The translations under genes were made by a program, and so were the position numbers. A model generated the notes under the pieces. The model had not been told where the DNA came from and searched no databases. It was given only the letters and a program-made list of their open reading frames with translations. 64,000 nucleotides of DNA from Noviherbaspirillum sp. UKPF54 (GTDB lineage: Bacteria; Pseudomonadota; Gammaproteobacteria; Burkholderiales; Burkholderiaceae_D): NCBI RefSeq assembly GCF_007874125.1, contig NZ_CP040128.1:3844001-3908000 (forward strand), read 5' to 3'. Every line of letters begins with the position of its first letter. Positions within the stretch are counted from its first letter, which is position 1. This document shows positions 35,917 to 44,350 of the stretch, in pieces.

Positions 35917-37713
35917 TCAGCCCGCGGCGCTGGCAACCAAGTCCTCGTACCGGTTCTCGGACACGATGCGGCCCTTGTTGAGGCGATAGATCGCGTCGCA
36001 TCCGCGCAGGGTGCCGATGCGATGCGCGATCATGACGATGGTGAGCTCGCGCCCCAGGCTTTCGATGGCCTGCATGACCGCCTCTTCGGTATCGGCGTCG
36101 AGCGCGCTGGTGGCTTCGTCGAACACCAGCACGGTGGCCTTCTTGTAGAGCGCGCGCGCGATCGCGATGCGCTGCCGCTGGCCGCCCGACAGGCGCACGC
36201 CGCGCTCGCCGACCGTGGTCGCGTAGCCTTCGGCGGTCGACTCGATGAACTCGGCGATCTGCGCCTGGCGCGCCGCCTCGCGCACCCGCGCCGCATCGAT
36301 TTCCTCGGGCGGCAGGCCGAACGCGATGTTTTCCGCGAAAGACGCGTCGGTCAGGAAGATCATCTGCGGCACGTAGGCGATGTTGCGCTGCCAGGCCTGG
36401 CGCGCATTTTCGTCCAGCACGACATCGTCGACCAGGATGCGGCCTGCCGTCGGGCTCAGCAGCCCCAGCAGCAAGTCCATCGCGGTCGTCTTGCCGCTGC
36501 CGGTGACACCCACGAAACCGATGCGCGCGCCGTGCGGAATGACGAGGTTGAAGTCGCGCAACACCAGCGGCGAAGCCGGCTGGTAGCGGAACGACACATT
36601 GTCGAAGCGGATCGCGTCGCGAAAGGGCAGGGCCGGCAGCGCGCCCTTCCCGGCCGGCGCTTCGGACCGGGTGGAACGCGGTAGCGGGCGCTCCAGAAAA
36701 TCCGTCACGTCGGACACGACGTCGAGGTTGCCCGATATGTATACCCAGCCCTGGTAGGTTTGCTGCAATAGCGGCATCAGGCGCTGCGCGCCCAGCGCCA
36801 GGGCGCCCAGCGTGGGGATGGTGGCGGCAATGCTGCCCTGGGATTCCGTGATGTAATAGCCGAGCAGCGCGATGAGGATGATGCCCAGCGCCTCGACCAT
36901 GATGCGCGAGCTCGGGCCGCCGATGATGGCCGTGCTGGCCTGCGCCATGCGCATCGTCTTTTCGGTGTCGTGGAAGCGCCGGGTGTAGAACTCCTGGGTG
37001 TGGTCCAGCAGCACGTCGCGGATTCCCCCCAATCCTTCCTGGACCGATTGCACCCGCTTGCCGTAGGCGCGGTTGACCACCTGGCTGTTGCGCGCCAGCC
37101 GGCGCCGCGTGAAGATCGACATCAGCGCGTAGATGGTGCCGAAGCCGAGCAGGGCGATGCCCGCGATGACCGGGTCGATCAGCAGCAACGTCACGGTGAT
37201 GAACAGCGCCATCAGGGAACTGCTGCAGATGATGAGCACGCTGGCGATGACGAACACCACGTTGTCCATCTTGTCGATGGCGCCGACGGTTTCGCTGCTG
37301 TTGCGCGCGACATGGAATTCGTACGACTGGTAAAGCGTGCGCCGGTAGACCTCGGTGCCGAGTTCATAGCCGAGGATGTAGTTGAGCCTGGTGGCCGCAT
37401 AGATGACGGCAAAGCGGATCGCCCCCGAGATCACCACCGCCAGCGCGAAGATCACGGTCAGGCGCAGGCGCAGCTCGGCCGGGCTGGCGGCATTCAGGGT
37501 TTCCACGATGCGCGCCACGAACGGCCTTTGCATGGCCGCCACCGGGTCGGCCAGAATGGCCAGAAACGGCACCAGCGTGGCCAGGCTGAGCATCTCGGCC
37601 ACGGCGCACACCAGCATCAGGAACAACAGGGGCGGCAACTGCCGGCGGCGCCGGGCGGGCAGGCAGGCGAGGAAACGGTTCAGACGTTGCACCGTCCCGC
37701 GATACTGTTTCAT
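35917..37713 (-). CDS. ABC exporter, fused permease-ATPase (MsbA/PglK-like)
   Basis: The 598-residue half-transporter has six membrane helices in residues about 25-300 and a C-terminal ATPase with Walker A GVTGSGKTT, signature LSGGQRQR, Walker B VLVFDEATSALD and the H-loop IAHR. It resembles the MsbA/PglK type that flips lipids, lipid-linked oligosaccharides or peptides and acts as a homodimer. The start is ATG 37713, preceded by GGAGATCCT. It heads the minus-strand glycan cluster, so a lipid-linked glycan is the likely cargo (inference). Confidence 0.9.
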   Translation of the reverse strand: MKQYRGTVQRLNRFLACLPARRRRQLPPLLFLMLVCAVAEMLSLATLVPFLAILADPVAAMQRPFVARIVETLNAASPAELRLRLTVIFALAVVISGAIRFAVIYAATRLNYILGYELGTEVYRRTLYQSYEFHVARNSSETVGAIDKMDNVVFVIASVLIICSSSLMALFITVTLLLIDPVIAGIALLGFGTIYALMSIFTRRRLARNSQVVNRAYGKRVQSVQEGLGGIRDVLLDHTQEFYTRRFHDTEKTMRMAQASTAIIGGPSSRIMVEALGIILIALLGYYITESQGSIAATIPTLGALALGAQRLMPLLQQTYQGWVYISGNLDVVSDVTDFLERPLPRSTRSEAPAGKGALPALPFRDAIRFDNVSFRYQPASPLVLRDFNLVIPHGARIGFVGVTGSGKTTAMDLLLGLLSPTAGRILVDDVVLDENARQAWQRNIAYVPQMIFLTDASFAENIAFGLPPEEIDAARVREAARQAQIAEFIESTAEGYATTVGERGVRLSGGQRQRIAIARALYKKATVLVFDEATSALDADTEEAVMQAIESLGRELTIVMIAHRIGTLRGCDAIYRLNKGRIVSENRYEDLVASAAG

Positions 37714-38036
37714 AGGATCTCCGCTACGGGGTTGCGCGCACGGCCGCAACCCGCGAATTGCTGAACAGGTGTTCTGATTGAAGATGCTGCCGACAGCGCA
37801 CCGTGCTCCGATTGCGACGGATCAAAATTTCTCGCGCTTGCAAGCGCCGGCAGTGCCGGGGTTTGACGCATCACGGATGTCGTGTTTCCACTTGTACCAT
37901 TTGCCCCACGCCTGGCAGGCCCGCAAGCCGCACTCTTGCAGTGCACGCGCATCGCAACGGTGCCTGCAGGTAAGGCATCGCATCCCACTTTGATGCGCAT
38001 TCGGGACTGCCGCCATGGAATTGCACCCGAATCCGC

Positions 38037-38053
38037 TTGGCACACCGATTGCT
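38037..38053 (+). promoter_or_regulatory. Sigma54 (RpoN) promoter of the nirBD operon
   Basis: TTGGCACACCGATTGCT matches the RpoN consensus TTGGCACR-N4-TTGCW at every defined position, with correct GG-to-GC spacing. It ends 76 bp before the nirB ATG. It implies activation by an enhancer-binding protein, probably NtrC, under nitrogen limitation. Confidence 0.85.
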
Positions 38054-38088
38054 AATGTTGGAATAAAGCAATCGCGCTGCACACGACA

Positions 38089-38122
38089 GGGAGTCCAACG
38101 CCGGGCTCCCCAGACAATGGGG
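38089..38122 (+). promoter_or_regulatory. nirB leader with two competing hairpins
   Basis: In the transcribed leader GGGAG (38089-38093) can pair with CTCCC (38106-38110), or CCCC (38108-38111) can pair with GGGG (38119-38122). The options are mutually exclusive, and the second would hide the GGGG that is the only Shine-Dalgarno-like sequence before nirB. This may be a control device, but the stems are short. Confidence 0.3.
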
Positions 38123-38129
38123 TCTCATT

Positions 38130-40658
38130 ATGAAAATCGTCGTCATCGGCCACGGCATGGTCGGCCACAAATTTCTGGAAAGCCTCGATGATGCGGGACT
38201 GCGCGATGCGCACGTCACCGTGCTGTGCGAGGAAGCACGCGCCGCTTACGACCGCGTGCATCTATCCGATTTTTTCTCTGGAAAATCCGCGGACGATCTG
38301 TCCCTGGTGCCGCCCGGCTTTTTCGAGCGCGACAACCTGCTGCTCAAATTAAATGCACGCGCCACCGCCATCGACCGCGCCAGCAAGACCGTCAGCGTCA
38401 GCAGCGGCGAAGTCCTGCCCTACGACAAGCTGGTCATCGCCACCGGCTCCTATCCATTCGTGCCGCCGGTGCCGGGCAAGGACCGCAAGGATTGCTTCGT
38501 CTATCGCACCATCGAGGACCTGGAAGCGATGCTGGAATGCGGCAGCCGCTCGGCGAGCGGCGTCGTGATCGGCGGCGGCCTCCTGGGTCTGGAGTGCGCC
38601 AAGGCACTGCGCGACATGCTGCTGCAGACGCACGTAGTCGAATTCGCACCGCGCCTGATGGCGGCGCAGGTCGACGAGGGCGGCGGGCGCATGCTGCGCA
38701 AGAAGATTGAAGAGCTGGGCGTGGCCGTGCACACGCAAAAGAACACCGTCGAGATCGTCGACGGCGAACAGGCGCGCCATCGCATGGTGTTCGCCGACGG
38801 CACCCACCTCGAAACGGACATGATCGTGTTCTCTGCCGGCATCCGGCCGCGCGACGAACTGGCGCGCGCCGGCGGCCTGGAGACCGGCCCGCGCGGCGGC
38901 ATCGTCATTGGCAACGATTGCCGCACCTCCGATCCCGACATCTATGCGATCGGCGAGTGCGCGCTGTGGGACGGCCAGATCTTCGGCCTGGTCGCGCCGG
39001 GCTATCACATGGCGCGCGTCGCCGCGAAACACCTGGCGGGGCAAGCGGCCGAGTTCGGCGGCGCGGACATGAGCACCAAGCTGAAGCTGATGGGCGTCGA
39101 TGTCGCCAGCATCGGCGACGCGCTCGGCGTTACTGCCGCGGCCCGCGCCTACCAGTTCAGCGACGAGCGCAGGCAGGTGTACAAGAAGATCGTCGTTTCC
39201 GAATGCGGCAAGCACTTGCTGGGCGCGGTGCTGGTGGGCGACGCGGCCGAATACGGCACGCTGCTGCAAATGATGCTGAACAAGATCGAGTTGCCGGAAG
39301 CGCCGGAATTCCTGATCCTGCCGCAAAGCGACGGCAAGGCCAAGCCCGGCATCGGCGTGGACGCACTGCCGGCGTCCGCGCAGATCTGTTCCTGCAACAA
39401 CGTCTCCAAGGGCCAGCTGTGCGACGCGGTCGCGAACGGTGCGACCAACGTGGTCGAAATGAAGTCTTGCACCGGCGCCGGCACCGCCTGCGGCGGCTGC
39501 GTGCCGCTGGTGACCCAGGTGATGAAGGCCGAAATGAAGAAGCGGGGCCTGGCCGTCAACAACCACCTGTGCGAGCACTTCGCGTACTCGCGCCAGGAGT
39601 TGTTCCACCTGATCCGCGTGGGCGACATCAAGACCTTCGACGCATTGCTTGACAAGCACGGCAAGGGTCTGGGCTGCGACATCTGCAAGCCGGTCGCCGC
39701 CAGCATCTTCGCGTCGTGCTGGAACGACTTCGTGCTCAACAGGGAGCACGCCGGCCTGCAGGATTCGAACGACTACTTTCTCGGCAATATCCAGAAGGAT
39801 GGCACCTATTCTGTCGTGCCGCGCATGCCGGGCGGCGAGGTCACGCCCGAGGGGCTGATCGCGGTCGGCCAGGTGGCGAAGAAATACGGCCTGTACACCA
39901 AGATCACCGGCGGTCAGCGCGTGGACCTGTTCGGCGCGCGCGTCGATCAGCTGCCGGAGATCTGGGAAGAGCTGATCGCGGCCGGCTTCGAGTCGGGACA
40001 CGCCTACGGCAAGTCGCTGCGCACCGTCAAATCCTGCGTCGGCTCGACCTGGTGCCGCTATGGCGTGGACGACAGCGCGGGGCTGGCGATCGAGCTGGAA
40101 AACCGCTACAAGGGCTTGCGCGCGCCGCACAAGATCAAGTTCGGCGTATCCGGCTGCACCCGCGAATGCGCCGAGGCGCAGGGCAAGGACGTGGGCGTGA
40201 TCGCCACCGAAAAGGGCTGGAACCTGTACGTGTGCGGCAACGGCGGCATGAAGCCGCGCCATGCCGAACTGCTGGCGTCGGACCTGTCGAAGGAAGACCT
40301 CATCAAATATATCGACCGCTTCCTGATGTTCTATATCCGCACCGCCGATCGCCTGCAGCGCACCAGCGTATGGCGCGACAACCTCGAAGGCGGCCTCGAT
40401 TACCTCAAGGAAGTCGTCATCGACGACAGGCTGGGCCTGGCCGCGGAACTGGAAGCCGACATGCAGCGCGTGATCGACACCTACGCCTGCGAATGGAAGA
40501 ACGCCGTCACCGATCCAGAGACGCGCAAGCGCTTCCGCCAGTTCGTCAACAGCGACCAGCCGGACGAGCACGTGGTGTTCGTCGAGGAGCGCGGCCAGAT
40601 CCGCCCGGCGACGCCGCAGGAACGCAAGATCATTCCCATCAATGCCAAGGTAGCGTGA
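38130..40658 (+). CDS. nirB: Assimilatory nitrite reductase [NAD(P)H], large subunit
   Basis: The 842-residue cytoplasmic enzyme reduces nitrite to ammonium. It has an FAD/NAD(P)H-binding domain (1-about 310; IVVIGHGMVGHKFLESL and the second Rossmann GVVIGGGLLGLECA), BFD-like [2Fe-2S] domains (C420, C422, C454, C457 and a second CDIC cluster), and sirohaem/[4Fe-4S] half-domains with ligands C636-x5-C642 and C676-x3-C680 (SCVGSTWC; GCTREC). Length and order are standard. It heads a nirB-nirD-transporter operon behind a sigma54 promoter, which indicates nitrogen assimilation and not respiration. Confidence 0.97.
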   Translation: MKIVVIGHGMVGHKFLESLDDAGLRDAHVTVLCEEARAAYDRVHLSDFFSGKSADDLSLVPPGFFERDNLLLKLNARATAIDRASKTVSVSSGEVLPYDKLVIATGSYPFVPPVPGKDRKDCFVYRTIEDLEAMLECGSRSASGVVIGGGLLGLECAKALRDMLLQTHVVEFAPRLMAAQVDEGGGRMLRKKIEELGVAVHTQKNTVEIVDGEQARHRMVFADGTHLETDMIVFSAGIRPRDELARAGGLETGPRGGIVIGNDCRTSDPDIYAIGECALWDGQIFGLVAPGYHMARVAAKHLAGQAAEFGGADMSTKLKLMGVDVASIGDALGVTAAARAYQFSDERRQVYKKIVVSECGKHLLGAVLVGDAAEYGTLLQMMLNKIELPEAPEFLILPQSDGKAKPGIGVDALPASAQICSCNNVSKGQLCDAVANGATNVVEMKSCTGAGTACGGCVPLVTQVMKAEMKKRGLAVNNHLCEHFAYSRQELFHLIRVGDIKTFDALLDKHGKGLGCDICKPVAASIFASCWNDFVLNREHAGLQDSNDYFLGNIQKDGTYSVVPRMPGGEVTPEGLIAVGQVAKKYGLYTKITGGQRVDLFGARVDQLPEIWEELIAAGFESGHAYGKSLRTVKSCVGSTWCRYGVDDSAGLAIELENRYKGLRAPHKIKFGVSGCTRECAEAQGKDVGVIATEKGWNLYVCGNGGMKPRHAELLASDLSKEDLIKYIDRFLMFYIRTADRLQRTSVWRDNLEGGLDYLKEVVIDDRLGLAAELEADMQRVIDTYACEWKNAVTDPETRKRFRQFVNSDQPDEHVVFVEERGQIRPATPQERKIIPINAKVA

Positions 40659-40668
40659 GGAAAAAGCC

Positions 40669-41016
40669 ATGACACACGAATTCAAGACGACCACCTGGAG
40701 CCCGGTCTGCAGCATCGACGACATCGTTCCCAACACCGGCGTGTGCGCCCGGGTCAAGGACCGGCACGTCGCGGTGTTCCGCGTCAGCGACAAGGCGCCG
40801 CGCCTGTTCGCCATCGACAACTACGATCCCAACGCGCAGGCCAGCGTGCTCTCGCGCGGGCTGGTCGGCAACGCGGGCGAGCGCATCGTGGTCGCCTCGC
40901 CCATCTACAAGCACCACTTCGATCTGCGAAACGGCCAGTGCCTGGAAGCGCCCGAAAATTCCGTCAATGCCTATCCGGTGCGCGTCGAAAACCGCACGGT
41001 CTGGGTCGCCGTCTGA
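40669..41016 (+). CDS. nirD: Nitrite reductase small subunit
   Basis: The 115-residue protein has the Rieske-like fold of NirD, the partner of NirB. The Rieske cysteine/histidine cluster ligands are lacking, as usual for NirD (PVCSIDDIVPNTGVCARV; SPIYKHHFDLRNGQCLEAPE). GAGGAAAAAGCC precedes the ATG, 10 bp after nirB. The product stabilises or assists the large subunit. Confidence 0.95.
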   Translation: MTHEFKTTTWSPVCSIDDIVPNTGVCARVKDRHVAVFRVSDKAPRLFAIDNYDPNAQASVLSRGLVGNAGERIVVASPIYKHHFDLRNGQCLEAPENSVNAYPVRVENRTVWVAV

Positions 41017-41074
41017 GCGCCGCAACGAACAGAATCCCAATTAACCGCAGCACCAGGAACAGGAAGGAAACATC

Positions 41075-41884
41075 ATGGCTTATCTCGCGCCCTCGGAATT
41101 CGTCACCAAGATGGTGGACGCCGGCGAATCGAAAATCTTCATGTCGACCAGGGATACCCTGATCCGAGCCTACATGGCCGGCGCCATCCTCTGCCTGGCG
41201 GCGGCGTTCGCGGTGACGATCAATGTCCAGACCGGCCAGCCGCTGCTGGGCGCGGTGCTGTTCCCGGTCGGTTTCTGCATCCTGTACTTGCTCGGCTACG
41301 ACCTGCTGACCGGCGTGTTCGTGCTGTCGCCGCTGGCCTTGCTGGACAAGCGCCCCGGCGTGACGCTGGGCGGCGTGCTGAAGAACTGGGGGCTGGTATT
41401 CGTCGGCAACTTCGCCGGCGCATTCACCGTCGCCGTCCTGATGGCGATCACCTTCACCTACGGCTTCTCGGTCGAGCCCAATGCCGTGGGCAAGGCGATC
41501 GGCGTGATCGGCGAAAACCGCACGCTGGGTTACGCGAAATACGGCGCGGCCGGCATGCTCACCCTGTTCGTGCGCGGCATGCTGTGCAACTGGATGGTAT
41601 CGACCGGCGTGGTCGGCGCGATGATTTCCACCACCGTTCCCGGCAAGGTGATCGCGATGTGGATGCCGATCATGGTCTTCTTTTACATGACCTTCGAGCA
41701 CTCGGTGGTGAACATGTTCCTGTTCCCGTCGGGCCTGCTGTTAGGCGGACATTTCTCGCTCATGGATTACCTGGTCTGGAACGAGCTGCCGACGGTCCTG
41801 GGCAACCTGGTCGGCGGGCTGACCTTCACCGGGCTGACGCTGTACACCACCCACGTGAAGACCGCGCCCAAGCGCGCCTTCTGA
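41075..41884 (+). CDS. nirC: Formate/nitrite transporter family channel (NirC-like)
   Basis: The 269-residue membrane protein has six helices and FNT-family signatures (AYMAGAILCLAAAF near residue 30; LFVRGMLCNWMV; FEHSVVNMFLFPSGLL). FNT pentamers conduct nitrite or formate with protons. The position directly behind nirBD supports nitrite uptake, or export when it accumulates. CAGGAAGGAAACATC gives a good start. Confidence 0.92.
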   Translation: MAYLAPSEFVTKMVDAGESKIFMSTRDTLIRAYMAGAILCLAAAFAVTINVQTGQPLLGAVLFPVGFCILYLLGYDLLTGVFVLSPLALLDKRPGVTLGGVLKNWGLVFVGNFAGAFTVAVLMAITFTYGFSVEPNAVGKAIGVIGENRTLGYAKYGAAGMLTLFVRGMLCNWMVSTGVVGAMISTTVPGKVIAMWMPIMVFFYMTFEHSVVNMFLFPSGLLLGGHFSLMDYLVWNELPTVLGNLVGGLTFTGLTLYTTHVKTAPKRAF

Positions 41885-41897
41885 TCCGCATCCCGGC

Positions 41898-41929
41898 AAG
41901 AGAGCCCCGGCGCCGGGGCTCTCTTCTTT
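41898..41929 (+). terminator. Strong hairpin between the nitrite channel and the kinase gene
   Basis: A 13-bp perfect stem (41898-41910 with 41913-41925, GAGAGCCCCGG arms) is followed by a short T-rich tail (CTTTC). It ends 12 bp before the kinase ATG. It looks like a terminator or attenuator of the nirBDC transcript and also occupies the place where the kinase ribosome binding site should be. Confidence 0.7.
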
Positions 41930-41940
41930 CGGCATCCACC

Positions 41941-43674
41941 ATGAGCGGTCAACTGCACATCTCCTTCGGCCAGCACTCCGACAAGGGACGCAAGCACACC
42001 AACCAGGATTTCCACGGCATCTGCGTGCCGCAGGAGCCGCAGCTCGGCTCCAAGGGCATCGCCGTAGCCATCGCCGACGGCATCAGCAGCAGCGACGTCA
42101 GCCATATCGCCAGCCAGGCGGCGGTGGCCGGCATCCTGCAGGATTACTACTGCACCTCGGACGCCTGGTCGGTGAAGACCTCGGTCGAGCGCGTGCTGGC
42201 CGCCGCCAACTCCTGGCTGCACGCGCAGACCCGGCAAGGCCAGTACCACCTCGACCAGGACCGCGGCTACGTCTGCACCTTGAGCGCCATGGTCATCAAG
42301 TCGACCACCGCGCACCTGTTCCACGTCGGCGACGCGCGCATCTACCAGCTGCACGGCAGGCGGCTCGAACAGCTTACCAACGACCACCGGGTATGGATGT
42401 CGCGCGACCAAAGCTATCTCGGCCGCGCGCTAGGCATCAATCCCCAGCTGGAGATCGACTACCGCGCACTGCAGGTGGAGCAGGGCGACATCTTCCTGCT
42501 GGCCACGGACGGCGTCCACGAATACGCCGGCGCCGACTGCATCGCCGCCGCCGTCGAGCTTCACGCGAACGATCTCGACCAGGCGGCCAGGATCATCGTC
42601 GACGAAGCCTGGCGGCAGGGCAGCCCGGACAATCTCACCGTCCAGCTGGTGCGGATCGACGCCTTGCCCGATCCGCAGGCAAGCGAGATGGTCCGGCGCC
42701 GCGGCATGCTGCCGCTGCCGCCGCTGCTGGAGCCGCGCATGGCGTTTGACGGGTACAGGATCATCCGCGAAGTGCATGCCAGCAGCCGCAGCCATGTCTA
42801 CCTGGCGGTGGACGGCGAGACCGGCGAGCACGTCGCCATCAAGACACCGTCCATCGACCTGCGCGACGATCCGTCCTACCTGGAGCGGTTCGTGCTGGAG
42901 GAGTGGATCGCGCGCCGCATCGACAGCGCGCATGTGCTCAAGCCCTGCCGGCAAACCCTCAAGCGCAACTTCCTGTACGTCGCCACCGAATTCGTCGACG
43001 GCCAGACGCTGTCGCAGTGGATGATCGATCACCCGCAGCCGGACCTGGAAACGGTGCGCGGCATGGTCGAGCAGATCGCCCGGGGATTGCGCGCCTTTCA
43101 CCGGCTGGAAATGGTGCACCAGGACCTGCGGCCCGATAACATCATGATCGACCGAACCGGCACCGTCAAAATCATCGATTTCGGCGCGACCAGCGTCGCC
43201 GGCATCCTGGAAAGCGCGCCGCCGGCCGAGCGCCAATCCCTGCTCGGCACCGCGCAATACACGGCCCCCGAATATTTTCTGGGCGAGCACGGTTCGCCGC
43301 GCTCGGATCTGTTTTCGCTGGGCGTGATCGCCTACCAGATGCTGGCGGGGCGCCTGCCGTACGGCGCGCAAGTCGCCAAGGCGCGCACCCCTGCCGCCCA
43401 GCGGCGGCTGCAGTACGACTGTGCGCTCGGCCTGAACCGCAAGATCCCGGCCTGGGTCGACGACGCGATCAGGAAGGCGGTCCATCCCGATCCGCGCAAG
43501 CGTTACGAGGCATTGTCCGAGTTCGTATTCGATTTGCATCATCCGAACCCGGCCTTTCTCCGCCGCGCGCGCCTGCCGCTGATCGAACGCCATCCCGTAG
43601 CTTTCTGGAAAGGCGTTTCCTTCGTGTTAATGACGATCGTGATCGGCGCGCTGCTGCGCGCGGCGTTCAGGTAA
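41941..43674 (+). CDS. PP2C phosphatase-Ser/Thr kinase fusion protein
   Basis: The 577-residue protein has an N-terminal PP2C-type phosphatase (about 5-240; DKGRKHTNQD, ADGISSS, GDARIY, DNLTVQLV) and a C-terminal Hanks-type kinase (about 270-535), ending in a TM helix (557-573). The kinase keeps VAIK K301, catalytic HQD (393-395), N400, DFG 413-415 and APEYF. The glycine-rich loop is degenerate (REVHASSRSHVY) and the HRD Arg is Gln, so it is a non-RD kinase. Related fusions occur beside nitrate/nitrite assimilation genes, for example in Pseudomonas. The ATG follows a hairpin directly and lacks a Shine-Dalgarno. Confidence 0.92.
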   Translation: MSGQLHISFGQHSDKGRKHTNQDFHGICVPQEPQLGSKGIAVAIADGISSSDVSHIASQAAVAGILQDYYCTSDAWSVKTSVERVLAAANSWLHAQTRQGQYHLDQDRGYVCTLSAMVIKSTTAHLFHVGDARIYQLHGRRLEQLTNDHRVWMSRDQSYLGRALGINPQLEIDYRALQVEQGDIFLLATDGVHEYAGADCIAAAVELHANDLDQAARIIVDEAWRQGSPDNLTVQLVRIDALPDPQASEMVRRRGMLPLPPLLEPRMAFDGYRIIREVHASSRSHVYLAVDGETGEHVAIKTPSIDLRDDPSYLERFVLEEWIARRIDSAHVLKPCRQTLKRNFLYVATEFVDGQTLSQWMIDHPQPDLETVRGMVEQIARGLRAFHRLEMVHQDLRPDNIMIDRTGTVKIIDFGATSVAGILESAPPAERQSLLGTAQYTAPEYFLGEHGSPRSDLFSLGVIAYQMLAGRLPYGAQVAKARTPAAQRRLQYDCALGLNRKIPAWVDDAIRKAVHPDPRKRYEALSEFVFDLHHPNPAFLRRARLPLIERHPVAFWKGVSFVLMTIVIGALLRAAFR

Positions 43675-43804
43675 GCGGCACAAAACGATGCGCGGAACGC
43701 CGTTACAGCTGCTTACGATTGAAACAGTGCAATAAAGACTTTATGCGTGCGTCAGGCGTTTCTCCCTGTAAGAATCACCTCGTTGAATCTTTTGGAGAGT
43801 AACC

Positions 43805-44311
43805 ATGCAAGCAAGCAAACAGTCCGGCCACATCCATCCCCTCATGGCCGGCGCCGCCGCGTCCGTCATCCTGGTCAGCCTGGTCGCTGCCGCCGCCATC
43901 GTCGGCATCATCCCCAATTCGCACAGCACGGCTGTCGACACCGAACACGCCGCGCCTCAGGCCGTCATGGCCGCCCCCGCTCCGGCGCCCGTCCAGCAAG
44001 CCGCCGCCGCGCCCGTCGTCAAGGAAGTGGTGGAGCACAAGACCGTCGTGCATCACCAGTATGTGCAGCATCGCGCCAGGCCGGTCCAAGTCGCCCAGGC
44101 AGCGCCCGCGCCGCAGTACGCGCCGGCCCCGGCATACCAGCAGCCTGCACCCGCCGCGCAGAACAGCCCGGTCGGCATCGGCGTGGGCGCGGTCGTCGGC
44201 GGATTGATCGGCAGCCAGGTCGGCGGCGGCAACGGCAAGACGCTGGCGACGATCGCCGGCGCGGTCGGCGGCGGCTACCTCGGCAATGAAATCGCCAAGA
44301 AGAGCCAGTAA
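43805..44311 (+). CDS. Glycine-zipper 2TM envelope protein
   Basis: The 168-residue protein has an N-terminal hydrophobic segment (about 14-35), a Pro/Ala/Gln/Val-rich linker (60-115) and a C-terminal glycine-zipper domain (VGIGVGAVVGGLIGSQVGGGNGKTLATIAGAVGGGYLGNEI, about 122-162), as in SlyB/17-kDa antigen-like proteins. It lacks a lipobox, so it may be anchored by the N-terminal helix. TTTTGGAGAGTAACC precedes the ATG. A second glycine-zipper gene follows 39 bp later. Confidence 0.8.
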   Translation: MQASKQSGHIHPLMAGAAASVILVSLVAAAAIVGIIPNSHSTAVDTEHAAPQAVMAAPAPAPVQQAAAAPVVKEVVEHKTVVHHQYVQHRARPVQVAQAAPAPQYAPAPAYQQPAPAAQNSPVGIGVGAVVGGLIGSQVGGGNGKTLATIAGAVGGGYLGNEIAKKSQ

Positions 44312-44350
44312 CGTCCAAGCCGGTCATCGGCCCCTTGCGAGAACACGATC

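Larger units (their letters stand above)
37714..38129. other. Divergent regulatory region between the ABC exporter and nirB
   Basis: A 416-bp spacer with no gene. It holds the sigma54 promoter at 38037 and the nirB leader. Upstream sequences such as TGCAC/GGTGC near 37938-37965 faintly recall NtrC half-sites, but no full NtrC box is convincing by eye. Confidence 0.5.

Noticed and set aside
37930..37970. Possible NtrC enhancer site (TGCAC...GGTGC) upstream of the sigma54 promoter
   Set aside because: Half-sites are too far apart for the standard 17-bp NtrC box.
38349..40820. 823-codon minus-strand frame
   Set aside because: Antisense shadow of nirB; no motifs.
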